NCBI GenBank assembly: GCA_001792895.1
Contig: MARA01000008.1
Span: 868,001 to 932,000 of the forward strand
Length of the DNA stretch: 64,000 nt
Origin: Lentinus brumalis
Lineage: Eukaryota; Basidiomycota; Agaricomycetes; Polyporales; Polyporaceae
Reading direction: 5' to 3'
In this document: piece by piece, positions 9,470 to 21,091 of the stretch
Position numbering within the stretch: the first letter of the stretch is position 1
How the letters are laid out: each line of letters begins with the position of its first letter
Notes under the pieces: model-generated
The model's input: only the letters and a program-made list of their open reading frames with translations
Database searches by the model: none
What the model was told of the DNA's origin: nothing
Translations under genes and position numbers: made by a program

Positions 9470-12400
9470 ATGTCGGTAATGCTCACGAAGTTCGAGTCCA
9501 AGAGCAATCGCGTGAAAGGTACGTATAGACGGACGAGACAGCAGACGGAGGTCTCATTGCTGCATTCAGGACTGTCATTTCATCCCACACAACCGTTGCT
9601 GGCGGCGTCGTTGCACAATGGGAGCGTTCAGCTTTGGAACTACCGGATGGGCGTGTTGGTGGATAGATTCGAGGAGCATGAAGGTACGCATCGCCGTTGT
9701 GGGTCGGTTCCGATGATTGCATGCCCAACAACTTTCAAGGCCCCGTGCGCGCCGTCGCGTTCCACCCAAGTCGCGCTTTGCTGGTGACTGGAGGGGATGA
9801 CTATAAGATAAAGGTCTGGGGTGAGTGGACATAGTGCCGCGGTCTTTCGTCCTCTCATTCCTTGCAGACATCCGGCCCACGAACCGCCGTTGCCTCTTCA
9901 CGCTTCATGGACACCTTGATTACATCCGGACTGTGCAGTTCCATCATGAGATGCCATGGATAGTGAGTTCACCGTCTATTCCGCGAATGATAGAACGACG
10001 GGGATTTGTCCGAGGTACAGGACGGCGGGCAAAGGAGAGGTGCAGGTCACTCAACGAGTAAATTCGTCCTGTCAAGCTCCTCCCCTGTTCCGTTGCCGTC
10101 GCTCAGGCCGGTCCGTGTCGTTGTCGCAACCAGCGCTGCTATGCCCCATAAACGCAGCGCGCCCGGCTCGCGATGATTCCGCCCTTGCTCGAGCTTGCTA
10201 GTACATGGACCACGCGCTGGAGAGTCGGGCCAAGCTGGAAGAATGGCGCCTGCAGCACGATGCAGGTCGCGCTGGATCCCCCCCGTTGAAGCGGCGTTCA
10301 TACACATGATATTGCTGTTGCTTACCATTTTCCGTCGTAGCTTTCGGCATCCGACGACCAAACGATTCGCATCTGGAACAGCACCTCGCGAAACTGCATT
10401 GCCATCCTCACCGGTCACTCCCATTATGTCATGTCAGCACAGTTCCATCCGAAGGAGGATTTGATCGTCTCTGCTTCGCAAGACCAGACCGTGCGCGTAT
10501 GGGACATCTCTGGCCTGCGCAAGAACACTCCCAACACCGCGCCCGGCACGTTCGACTCCTTCGACAACTTCTCGACGGTGAAGTACGTACTCGAAGGCCA
10601 TGACCGCGGTGTCAACTGGGCTTCGTTCCACCCCACACTCCCCCTCATCGTCTCCGCGGCGGACGACCGGCAGATCAAGATATGGCGGATGAGCGAGACG
10701 AAGGCGTGGGAGGTAGACGCATGCAGAGGTCACTTCAACAACGTCTCCACGGCTCTCTTCCATCCCAAGCACGAGCTCATCGTTTCCTGTGGCGAGGACA
10801 AGACCGTGCGTGTGTGGGACCTCACGAAGCGCTCCGCGGTGCAGACGTTCAGACGAGAGCACGATCGGTTCTGGGTCCTTGCTGCGCACCCCGAGCTGAA
10901 TCTGTTCGCTGCTGGTACGTTGTCCAACTCATGTCACGGCGCGCGCATGATGCAAATCTACCATGTTCACAGGCCACGACAATGGATTGATTGTCTTCAA
11001 GTTGGAGCGGGAACGTCCTGCGTTCGCCATGCACGGCGATATGCTCTACTACGTCCGTGACAAGTACGTGCGCGCATATGACATCAACACGGGCTCGGAT
11101 ATCGGCCTGCTCAGCGTCCGCAAGTTCGGCAGTCCCTACGTCCCCCCTCGGACTCTCAGTTACAACCCCGCTGAGCGTGCCGTCGTGCTGACTATCTCTT
11201 CGGACAACGGTTTGTACGAGCTCGCGACCCTGCCGAAGGATGCTGTCGGCGAGGTGAAAGACTCGTCTACGGATGGGAAGCGCGGGAGCGGGCAAGCGGC
11301 GATTTTCGTTGCGAGGAACAGGTTCGCGGTGTTGAACAAGACCACGCAGGTGGGCTGATGAGTTTTGCCCTTCGTCCATGCTGTGGTCTGAGACCATTCC
11401 CCTTACATAGCTCATCGAGGTCCGCGACCTGTCAAACTCTGTCGTCAAGAGCATCAAGCCTCCCGTGCAGACCAACGAGATTTTCTACGGTGGTACTGCC
11501 AGCCTCATCCTCAGCTCTGCGACCTCTGTCGTCCTGTACGACATCCAGCAACAGAAGACACTCGCGGAGATCACGACGCCGCCCGTGAAGTACGTGGTCT
11601 GGAGTGCCGATGGCTCCCTCGTCGCTCTCCTCAGCAAGCACAGTGCGTATGGATCACTTCCTTTCTTTCACAACCTCCCTGACGAGACCTGCAGCAATCA
11701 CTATCGCGAACAAGAACTTCGCGCAACATACCCTCATCCACGAGACTATCCGGATCAAGTCTGGTGCTTGGGACGATTCGGGCGTCTTCATCTACTCCAC
11801 CCTCAACCACATCAAGTATTGCCTCGCGCAAGGGTGAGCTGGATTCCTAGTTGCAGTAAAGCAACAGCGGTTGACACGACTTCTCGACAGCGACCATGGT
11901 GTGATCTGCACGCTCGATAATCCTGTCTACCTCACCCGCGTCAAGGGCAAGACCGTCCACTGCCTCGACCGCTCCGCACGACCCCGCACCATCACGATCG
12001 ACCCGACCGAGTACCGCTTCAAGCTCGCGCTCCTACGAAACAACCACGAGGAAATGCTGTACATTATCCGCACGTCTAATCTCCTTGGACAGAGTATCAT
12101 TGCCTACTTGCAGCAGAAGGGCTTCCCTGAGGTAAAATGAGCTCGTTGCGCACATCGTGATCGGAAGACTGATGTCTATGTGCTCAGATCGCGCTGCACT
12201 TCGTCCAAGACAAAAACACGCGCTTCGACCTCGCGATTGAGTGCGGCAACCTGGATGTGGCTCTGGAGACCGCTCAGGCGATCGACCGGCCGGACTGTTG
12301 GGAGCGGCTTGCGCAGCAGGCGCTCAAGCAGGGAAACCACAAGGTGGGTTTAAGTTTGACGTGGTAGGGAAGGGTTTGCCACGTACTGAACGACGTGGCT

Positions 12401-14204
12401 TCGTGTCATCGCAGATCGTCGAGAAGGCATACCAGCGCACGAAGAACTTCGACCGGCTCTCATTCCTGTACTTGGCCACCGGCAGCACGGACAAGCTGAC
12501 GAAGATGCAGAAGATTGCGGACGCGCGTGGGGACCCTATGTCTCGCTTCCACAATGCCTTGTATGCGGGCGATGTGCAAGGTCGCATCGCGGTGCTGAGG
12601 GATGTTGGGATGTGTACGTGACGTTCACTCAACTGAATCGGGAGCGGTTCACTTACGAAATTTCATCGCGCAGACTCTTTGGCCTACCTGACGGCGAAGA
12701 CCAACGGCCTGGATGAAGTTGCTCTCGAGATCTTGGAGACCGCTGGTCTGACCGAGGCCGATGTCGATGACGTCCCGTCATTCGGGCAGTCAACTCTCAA
12801 GCCCCCTGCTGTCGTCACACCTACGGTCAACCTCAACTGGCCTACCTTGTCGACTGGCGAGAGCTTCTTCGATAAGGCCCTCGCAAACGGCAACCTCGAG
12901 GGTGGTGCCGACATTCCCCACCTGAACGGCATCGACGGTGGCGCTGCGGCCTCCGCGGCGCTCGACGATTGGGCGAAGGATGAGGAGGCGGGCGAGGATA
13001 TCGCAGCTGAGGAAGGCGCTTGGGATCTTGATGCGGAGGAGGCTGTCGAGCCCGTGCAGGAGGAAGAGGCGGTCGAGGAAGAGGTCGATCTGGGTGCTGG
13101 CGCAACTCCTGGAGTGAGCGAAACAGAACTGTGGACACGCAACTCCCCCTTCGCGGCAGACCATGTCGCTGCCGGTTCATTCGACACGGCGATGCAGGTC
13201 AGTGCCGATGTGATTGTTGAACGCGGTTGTCTATGGAACTCACCCTCTGTTGCAGTTACTCAGTCGTCAGTTCGGTGTCGTCAACTTCACGCATCTCAAG
13301 CCCATCTTCCTATCTGTCTATCGCTCCTCTCATGTATACCTCTCCCCTTTGGCCTCCCTGCCACCACTCCAGTTGCACTTACGGCGCGACCCCGAAGAGT
13401 CGTCCTCGAGCCGTGTTCTTCCTGTCGCTGTCCGCACCATTGCGTCTATCCGGACAGAGCTCTCGGAAGGCTTCCGTGCCGTGTCTGGCAACAAGCTGCC
13501 CGAAGCCCAGGTTATCTTCCGTACAACGCTGCGGTCGCTCCTGTTGGTGCCCATCTCTTCCGACAACGATGCCAAGGAGGTACGTATCGACTAGCCTATT
13601 CGCCAGCGCTCCACTGACCACCTCATGTTAGTGGCGCGACTTGGTGACCATGGCGCGGGAATACCTTCTGGGCGTGACTCTCGAGATTGAGCGTCGACGA
13701 GTTGCCCAGGAGGACCCGGACAACGTTCGTCGCAGCTTGGAGTTGGCTGCGTACTTCACGCACTGCAAGATGCAGCCCGCTCACCTGCAGATCGCGCTGC
13801 GGAGCGCGATCGGTGTCTTCGCAAAGGCCAACAACCACGCTACGGCCGCGAAGTTCGCAAGACGCCTGCTGGACCTCAACCCTGATCCGAAGATCGTGGC
13901 GCAGGTATGTCCACCATACGCCGAACGCGAGTCTTGATCTGACCACTCGTCTGTCCAGGCGCGGCAACGCATCGCTGCTGGCGACCGCAACCCGAGGAAC
14001 GCTGTCGAGATCGACTACGACGAGTTCACCGAGTTTGAGATCTGTGCTGCCAGCTTCACACCGATCTACAAGGGCTCTCCGGCTGTTCGCTGCCCCTACA
14101 CGGACGCAGCATACCTTCCCCAGTACAAGGGCCAACTCGACCCGCTTACGGAGCTCACGGAGATTGGGGCGTCATCTGCTGGACTTCCGGCGCCTCGGTC
14201 ATAG
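9470..14204 (+). CDS. COP1: Coatomer subunit alpha (alpha-COP)
   Basis: This is the large WD40/alpha-solenoid subunit of the COPI coat, which recognises KKXX cargo and drives Golgi-to-ER retrieval. Fifteen exons: 9470-9518, 9570-9683, 9740-9820, 9868-9962, 10341-10914, 10973-11349, 11411-11642, 11695-11833, 11891-12131, 12188-12343, 12415-12613, 12674-13197, 13256-13579, 13632-13904, 13959-14204. They join to 1,207 codons plus stop, the usual length of the family. N-terminal WD repeats are clear ([46 protein letters not shown]). An acidic linker (about residues 860-940) precedes the C-terminal domain, which binds epsilon-COP in known homologues and ends with [17 protein letters not shown] and a short tail. 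Thirteen introns are 47-72 nt, but intron 4 (9963-10340) is 378 nt. Confidence 0.97.
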
Positions 14205-14890
14205 CTGCATTCTCTGGACTTGGGCTGGATGGGGAACTCCTCTCGGACGTTGTTGCACTACTCGCGCGTGTATCGCTGAAAATCTGATTCTCTTTGCCCT
14301 CTCTCCTCGACCGATGTTACTTATACCCTCTGAATCCGCTGCGTGCTGGGACGTGAGAAGCTCCGACGCTCTCGGGCTGTGCGTGTGGGAAGCTTGCGCT
14401 TAACGCCAGCTTCATCGATGTTCGCTCACAGAAAACGTTTCCCCGACCCAGATAAGCAAAGGCTCTTTTTGCTGCTGTTCGTGTGTTCGTTGAGGTGATC
14501 GATGACCTGCTGAAGGCCTTCTAGGACGACCGTTACAATGTCATAGAAGCGCGTCTCAGCAGCGCGGCCGGCATCGCCAAGATCGGTGAGCATGGACAGC
14601 GTTAGTTCGCACTGACTGACGCTATATCCAGATATACTTCCGCACAGCCTTGGGAGGAGTTACTCAGAAGCTAGGCTTCTGTACGACCACGAGGCTTACG
14701 CGTGTCCGGTCCTGGTCCGAGGCCAAGACGTCCTTCGAGAAAGGCAAAGGGCGCTCATCCTCGCTCCTCGTGTCGTAGAGGCTGTCCTAGGATCCTACAT
14801 AGAGTCAAGCCCTCGTCCCAATTACCGCCCCCCTTCGTCTCCTGTCATCCTGTGGGGACACCACATCCACATCCTATACACCTCGCCACC
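14205..14890. other. Intergenic, nothing recognised
   Basis: The 686 bp hold the 3' region of alpha-COP and the 5' region of the WW-like gene. No supported coding sequence. The start codon at 14,891 has a good context (CGCCACCATG). Confidence 0.55.
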
Positions 14891-16145
14891 ATGACTTCCC
14901 CGGATATCCGGATGTCTGTAGCTGCTCGTACCGCACACGGCGTGACGAGCGCTGTGCCTGACGAGCACCCTATGGACGATTTCGTTTCACCAGAGTTGCC
15001 ATCTCCTGCCCCGTCCTACTTCCCGCCTAGGTCGGCCCCTACCTCGCCATCACCCATCGCGCCTTCTGTGACGCTGTCAATTCCATCACCCGCCGACGCG
15101 CGCCCCCCTTCATCTGTATCATTCGCATCGTCTCAGACTCTCGGTGGCCGGGAGAGTCTGCGAAGCCCCACCACAGAAGATGACACCGTGCTCGGCGGCC
15201 CTCTGACTGCCGATCCCGAGTGTATACTCGCGGGACCGGACCGCCCAACAGAGCATGCTGCAAGTGCTGTCCCAACTCCCCGGCGGAGAATTTACATGGC
15301 ACCTTCCCCCGTAACTCATTTCACGGAGGGAGAAAGGAGCAGGTACCGGCGTCAACCGGTGTACGTCCTCATCATATACATATCCAGGTTGGGAGTCGCT
15401 GCTAACTCAGCGTTGTGACCGTGACCCAGTCGAGACGAAGATGGATTCACGATGATCCCCAGGCTGAGCGAGTTGCCACTCAGGTAAGGCCGATGTGCGT
15501 TGTCACTGTGGAGACTCAACGAACTGGACCTGTCTTCAATTGGTCTACATAGGGACAAACCGGGAGGGAAATGGGAGTCCTTCGTACATCCCGAAGGAAA
15601 TAGGTATTTCCGGTACAAGGTACGTGGTCTCCTCCGCGCAATAGAGTCGTTTCTGATACCGTCCTCAGAACTTTCTCACAAACGAGGACCTATACGACAG
15701 TAGCGAGAATTACGGCAAGCTGTACTATGTCGAGCACACCATGAAACGGATCATGGACGAGCTCAGCCAGTACCCGACTATCTCTCTGGAAGACGTCGAG
15801 ATTGCAATCAAGCTGATGACCGACGAAGGTGGCGATGAGCTCGGCTGTCACTACTTTGCCAACACGAGAACGCAAGAGGTTTTCTACCTCGATGATGTCG
15901 ATGAAGGTTTCTTCTACCCCCAATATGGAATGAAGATACTCAGTCGCGATCACCTCAGCAAGTATAGATTTGTGTTCCTGTTGAATCTTTACTTACAAAA
16001 TTCGTATAGAACGAGCCGCCGAGTCTCTGTACTGGTGAATACTTATCTGCGAGGTTCGAGAGCTTCAACTAATACTTTGCTTAGGGAACACGTGTTTATG
16101 TTCCCGCATCGTCGCAAACTTCCTGTGGAAGAATACCAGGGGTTG

Positions 16146-16154
16146 CAGGCAGAT
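16146..16154. repeat. 9-bp target-site duplication, left copy
   Basis: CAGGCAGAT here is repeated exactly at 17271-17279. The two copies flank the 1,116-bp element. One copy encodes Gln-Ala-Asp of the host protein. Confidence 0.9.
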
Positions 16155-16167
16155 GGGCACAAGTAAA

Positions 16168-16272
16168 TTGACGCGACTTGACGCGACGTGACGCGCCCTG
16201 ACGCGACTTGACGCGACAGACGCCCACGCGTGCCGCGCTGTGTGACGCGACCTCGACGCGACTTGAGCGCGA
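16168..16272. repeat. Tandem TTGACGCGAC array, subterminal left
   Basis: About ten imperfect copies of a 10-bp unit TTGACGCGAC (variants GTGACGCGCC, CTCGACGCGAC) start inside the left terminal inverted repeat. Related arrays lie at 16686-16872 and 17182-17256. Confidence 0.85.
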
Positions 16273-16685
16273 ACTCGACATGAAGAGGGAAATTTGAGGA
16301 GATATTTTGGAAGAGCTGGCTGTTTTCTAGTGCAGTGTGTTATCTACTGGAGGATGAGCAACGGAGCCCGAGAGACAGAAGAAGGTAAGTGCCTTCACCT
16401 CAATCAATGATAAGTACTTTCTCGAGTACTTCCGCATTCATAACGGCTCGGTCAGCCGTGATTCTACGGCGATATACTTGACGGGTTCCCTGGGTTGTTA
16501 TCAGGGGGTACAAGGCAGCCAGGGTAGGAGTTAGCGGCAGATGTGATTGAGAGCAAGATGTTCAACCGTGTTTATTCTCCGCCGTTTGGACCTGTCACGT
16601 TCCAAGCGTCCCGATGTGTGTATGACACGAGTACTAGGAAGTCGATGGTGGTCTACGAGGTGAGTATGTCGGTCGTGAGAGCATT

Positions 16686-16872
16686 GACCGACCGCACCTT
16701 GACGCACCGTGCCGCGACATTGACGCACCGTGCAGCGACATGAGCGCGACGTGCCGCGACCTTGACGCACCGTGACGCGATCGTGCCGCGACCTTGACGC
16801 GCCGTACCGCGACCTTGACGCGACGTGACGCGCGCTGTGCCGCGAGTGTGACGCGACCCTGACGCGGCTGGT
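16686..16872. repeat. Tandem TTGACGCACC/GCCGCGAC array, central
   Basis: A degenerate array of the same unit (variants TTGACGCACC, GTGCCGCGAC) lies in what looks like an intron between two coding-like fragments of the element. It is the longest of the three arrays. Confidence 0.8.
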
Positions 16873-17181
16873 TGAAGTCAAGGAGCCTACCCAATGTCCT
16901 GCAGCCCCTAGAAGCTGAACGTGTAAGCATAAACGAGTCCTAGCAGCTTGCAAAAACTCCCAGAATTGTTCAGCTTGCTGTGCATAACCTGGGGGGCGAG
17001 TCGGAGGGCACTGTCTTGTTCTACGCCTCTGACGAGCGCTTAGTGAGTCCGCAGGCAACTGCGATTGCTGAAGGTAAAGGAGCGTTGCATTCGTAGATTC
17101 AAAGCTAGTTAGTGTGTATCTTTCTTATAAGCTCATGCTGTACCTGTGCGGAGACGAGTGAAGCACAAGAACAAATCCCCG

Positions 17182-17256
17182 GACGCGACATTGACGCGAC
17201 GTGACGCGAACCGACGCGGCGCGTCACGTCGCGGCAGGTCGCGTCAGGTCGCGTCA
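17182..17256. repeat. Palindromic GACGCGAC/GTCGCGTC array, subterminal right
   Basis: The first half carries TTGACGCGAC units in direct orientation. The second half carries the complement (GTCGCGTC repeated), so the array can fold into a long GC-rich hairpin. Its outer half is part of the right terminal inverted repeat. Confidence 0.8.
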
Positions 17257-18827
17257 AATTCTGTTTGCCCCAGGCAGATCTGGTGTGGTATCTCTTCGGT
17301 GAGTAACGTCACGTACTTACCTATCACGCCTAGCCTTATGTGCGTAGACAGAGAGACGTCGGTCGCTTCTACGTCTCCGTACACGGTGGATGAGTTGTAC
17401 CGCTTCCAAGCAATTGTGAAAGATCTGGTGACTGATGGTCTGTGGTCTTTTCACCTCTCCCAACTGTCGCATTTGTTCATCCTTCGCGTCATTAGGTCAG
17501 CAAGATATGCTACCGCAACACATGGCAGCCTTTGGTGAGCCATATTTTGTTCCAAATCTCTTGCGACGCTGAGCTAACGTCTCATATGTGTCAGCTCGTC
17601 TGAAGGCCGTGCTCTGTACGTCGAATCTGAAACGAGCGTAATATGTTGAGACCTCCCTAACTCACTCCGCACAGCGATGGCCAGCTTCAGGCGATACCAC
17701 GGCGAGTACTGTGCACAATTAGATTCTTACCTGAGTCAGTACGGGGACTACCCAGAGCCACCTACGCTATTCAAGATAGTTGCGTGGCTGTTCTTCTCCA
17801 CACCACGGACATACCTCGACTGTGTGCGGCGAGCGTGGGTCGATCAAGTCGTGAATCACCAACACTGGCGCCGGCTCGTCTCCGAATTGCAAGAAGACTG
17901 GACGGCCTCTATCACTCCAGTGCGTTTTGTGTTCACCATTCTGCCGCGATGTGACTCCTGAATCATCTCCTTGCTCTTTGTATGTTAGGCCACCGTCATC
18001 TTGACTACCAATGTCGGCTTCCTTGCCATTCAAAGTGTTGACCTGAACGGGTCACCCAATTCGCCCATCCCCGACAGAAGTGTCGCACAGATTCTCGCTT
18101 ACATGTCGACGGTGTTGAGTATCGGGAACATCGTCGCATGCACGATTCTGGCGCGGCAGCACCGGCCAAATGCTCATTCATATGCCACACAGGCGGTGCG
18201 TCTTCACTCGTCTATCTGATCCAGTACACTTTCCGCTCGTTACTCATACCACCTTCCGATGCGTTCCAGGCCGACTACTTCGCAGTACGCGCCCCTGGGC
18301 ATCGGGGTATGGAGAAACTCGCTATCATCTATGCGATACCGACGGCGTTCTTCCTCTGGGCGTAAGTCTCGTCGCCCTACTCCTTGATTCCAACTCTCAT
18401 GCAGTGCTGCAGCCTCCTCACTTTTTTCCTGGCAATCGGCTGGGTTTGCTTTGATAACACCAGCGCTATCACTCGGTGCATGGTCGGGTTCACGGTCGTC
18501 CTCTCTGCCCTCATGCTCGGCGGGATCATACAGAACGGCAACTGGCAAATTCAGACTCCTGTGGAAGCGTTCAGGGAGAGGGTGGATAGGACGAAGGAGT
18601 TGGTCATGACCGCGAAGAGGGTGCCGCGGAAGCTAAGCAAGAAGCTTAGGAGGTTATCAACGGACGCGGCGACTGTCCTCAAGCGCAAGACGAGGTCACT
18701 TTCCGGACCCAGGCCTGGCGAGTCTTTTGGAGTCCGACCATTGGCGACGACGCGACCTTCGCTCAGTGATGTGTTGAGGCCTCGATGGGCTCCGCGATCC
18801 TTTTCCCGGACCCTCCTACCCATGTAG

Positions 18828-19318
18828 GCGAGGAGAGTCCTGCGCCTCGTGCCACACAGAGAAACGCCGCTCTTCTTCTTGCTCTCGTCTTCGTCACTTC
18901 CTCCTCTGCTACAGTTAACGCTACTACATTGTCACTGTGCTGTCCATCGTTGTATATGTATCTCGTAACCATTGTCGCCGACAGCAACACGCACTGTGGA
19001 TCCTACAAAGACTTCCAATTGTATCGCTGCACTTGTTCACGCGCGAACTCTTTCTCTAAGACACGCTTACCGGATAGTACTTGAAGCGACTAGCGACACA
19101 TAGACCAGAGATGCGCGCGAGATATATACGGCCGATCCAGCCAACAACATCTTGTGGAAGCTGCACTCCAATACATTGTACATGGTCTCTGGTACATCAC
19201 GCCACCACGGGTGTCCTTGTGCCCAATGAGAACCCTAGCAAGCCTGGTGACCCAGACAAGTAGTCAGTCGACGTGCTAGGTCTACGCAACCACCGCTGCG
19301 AAGCTCACCAGTAACGTC
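18828..19318. other. Intergenic, nothing recognised
   Basis: Convergent spacer between the WW-like gene and the minus-strand gene at 19,319. No coding frame, repeat or RNA gene recognised. Confidence 0.55.
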
Positions 19319-19943
19319 CTAGGCGCCTATCCGCGCCTGAACTTGCTCTACCATCTGGTCTGCGGCCGCCGACGGTGGATTGGCCGTGTGGATATCGATG
19401 AACACCACAGGCTCGCGACGGGTTTTCTCGCAGAAGCCTTGCGGGTCGCGGAGACCGACCTTCGCGGCGGCTTGCGCAGCAGTAAGACACCTGCCAGTAG
19501 CACGCGCATAAGCGACAACATGTTAAAGGCTGCAGACGATGTACTCACAGATTTAACACCGCTCGGTCGGTGACGGGATTCAGGGTGGCAAGCCACTGCC
19601 TGAACACGTTCTGCCTTCCCTGCTGGCTCATCGCAAAGAACGTGCCGGTCAAGATAGTGGTCTGCAGGATGTAGGCGTCGTTCCACTGGGCGGATCCGGC
19701 CGCTTGAAACCTATATCCCCGGATGGCGGCGAATGCGGGAACGGGGAGGCCTTGGCGATCAGCGTCAGTGATCATATTGAAAGCCGTGTTGAACGGCCCC
19801 TGGTTGGTATAGATCTTCCAGAGCGACGTCGTGCTGCCCGGCTTCTGCCAGACACCTTGCGATTCGCGGCTGGCGTACTTGGGAGGACCGATGACGATGA
19901 CTTTGCCGGATGGATCACGGAGCTGGTTGTTGGCCGCCATCAC
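19319..19943 (-). CDS. Hypothetical protein, 188 aa
   Basis: Two exons, 19549-19943 and 19319-19490, are joined across a 58-nt GT-AG intron and give 188 codons plus stop. No signal peptide or membrane span. The N-terminal half contains KVIVIGPPKYASRESQGVW and a Phe-rich segment (TGTFFAMSQQGRQNVFRQW). The second exon is Ala-rich and ends QMVEQVQARIGA. I do not recognise the family. The clean frame and codon bias suggest a genuine gene. Confidence 0.6.
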
Positions 19944-21091
19944 GGTGGAGAGGGTGTGGGAGGGGAGGTCGGGAGGGCTGTAGGGCGTTGGGGTCAGGGT
20001 ACGAGAACAGGTACTTTGTACCGTGCTGTATTGGGCATGCGGACCGTCCGTAAGCTACGAAGTAGAGTTCCGAGTGGTGCAGGGTCTTCCCTCCGTGTGT
20101 TCGATGGTCGCCTGTGGCATGCGGACGTCAAGGATCGCAGGGATGCGACGGGAGAAAGGCCGACAGACGCGCTTTGATCGCCCCATACGTGGAGTCTGCA
20201 CTCACTGGCAGTGAATCAGACGGCATTACGGAAGGTATATACTGGGATCTTCTCAGAGACTGCGGCGTGGGCTCTGCCTGAACAGTGGCTACCTGCTAAG
20301 CTTTCCCCGATCCGTGTACGAGCCTGTCAATTCAAACAATGGAGTCTCAACTTCTACACGCACGAGGACTAACGGGCACGTAATACTTGAGTTCACTTTC
20401 GGCAGGTTGAGGCTAAAAAGTCGACAAGCCAAGCGCCAAGACGTCTTCGAGCTGCAGGTTTGACAAGCAGCATGAATGGAAGCGTTGAGCTATGCACGAA
20501 CATCCATACCATGAACCCACACCTCGCCTCAAAGAGTTCTAATCGTCGAATGCCAATGCGATCACGGTGGTTGTGGCGTACCGAAGAAGCACTGGCAGAG
20601 AAGCTATTGTGACGCCAGCGATAAGACACTGAGGGATAGCGGTATGCGTCCTGGGCGATCTGTTACTTCTGCTCGGAGGTTCTTCCAGGCCTCGTGGTCG
20701 ATGCTGTCGCCTAGGACTATCATGAGTCGCCTGCTGTCGTAAAAGAGCAGAGGAGAACCACACATTCAACGTAAGACTGTGCACGTTCATGCATCGAAAC
20801 AACGAACCCGTCACTGCGAAGGGAGCCTCTTCACCAGAACTGTAGACAGCGTGAGTTGAGAGGAGGTCATGAGCACACGAGATCCATTACATGTGCCAGC
20901 GAAGCACTCACCAGCGCGATCAGATGGACACATCAGCTTTCTGTAGCACCAGTTGGGAATGCTCAGAGTTGGCTCAGAGCCTCGCTTGAAGCCACTCAGG
21001 CCGAGATTAAGCGCGCTTCCGCAAGGCTTGAACCTAAATAGGAGCCAACCGCGAATACTTTCGACTCCTCTCCCACCATCTGACCACCATC
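19944..21091. other. Intergenic, no confident gene
   Basis: About 1.15 kb lie between divergent small genes. A min-strand open stretch at 20539-20814 has a hydrophobic end but no splice support or family resemblance, so it is not called. Confidence 0.5.

Larger units (their letters stand above)
16155..17270. mobile_element. 1,116-bp TIR element with GACGCGAC arrays, Mutator-like candidate
   Basis: The left end GGGCACAAGTAAATTGACGC and the complement of the right end, GGGCAAACAGAATTTGACGC, are imperfect terminal inverted repeats of about 23 bp. They are flanked by the 9-bp duplication CAGGCAGAT. A 9-bp duplication is typical of Mutator-like elements, so that superfamily is proposed tentatively. 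No transposase was found. The middle holds splice-like, coding-like fragments, for example an open stretch with NRVYSPPFGPVTFQASR near 16,560-16,615 and another with TPRIVQLAVHNLGGES near 16,950-17,000. They could be captured host sequence. Removing the element plus one duplication restores the host frame exactly. Confidence 0.85.
14891..18827 (+). pseudogene. WW-like multi-pass membrane protein gene, split by a TIR element
   Basis: Exons 14891-15342, 15430-15483, 15553-15619, 15669-15957, 16010-16034, 16085-16154, then after the insertion 17280-17298, 17348-17427, 17501-17534, 17595-17615, 17675-17919, 17989-18195, 18270-18361, 18413-18827. Ignoring the insertion, they give an unbroken 689-aa frame. 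The N-terminus is Ser/Pro-rich. A degenerate WW domain (KWESFVHPEGNRYFRY) keeps the first Trp. The C-terminal half has about four membrane spans (for example TTNVGFLAIQSV, LAIIYAIPTAFFLW) and a basic tail. I know this architecture as a common uncharacterised Agaricomycete family. The intron after 15,957 uses a GC donor. With the insertion present the frame stops at TAA, 8 bases inside the element, unless the element is spliced out. Confidence 0.85.

Noticed and set aside
12684..13187. Antisense frames opposite alpha-COP and the KEN-box gene
   Set aside because: Shadows of codon bias on the coding strand; no splice chain or domain.
16531..17058. Minus-strand 175-codon frame with many Ser-Arg-His repeats
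   Set aside because: It is the translation of the GACGCGAC arrays, not a protein with independent support.
16169..17262. Reading the element's AAATT flanks as a 5-bp target duplication
   Set aside because: These bases fall inside the imperfect inverted repeats; the 9-bp CAGGCAGAT duplication explains the host frame exactly.
20539..20814. Hydrophobic-tailed minus-strand frame, 91 codons
   Set aside because: Could be a small membrane protein, but no start context, splicing or homologue recognised.
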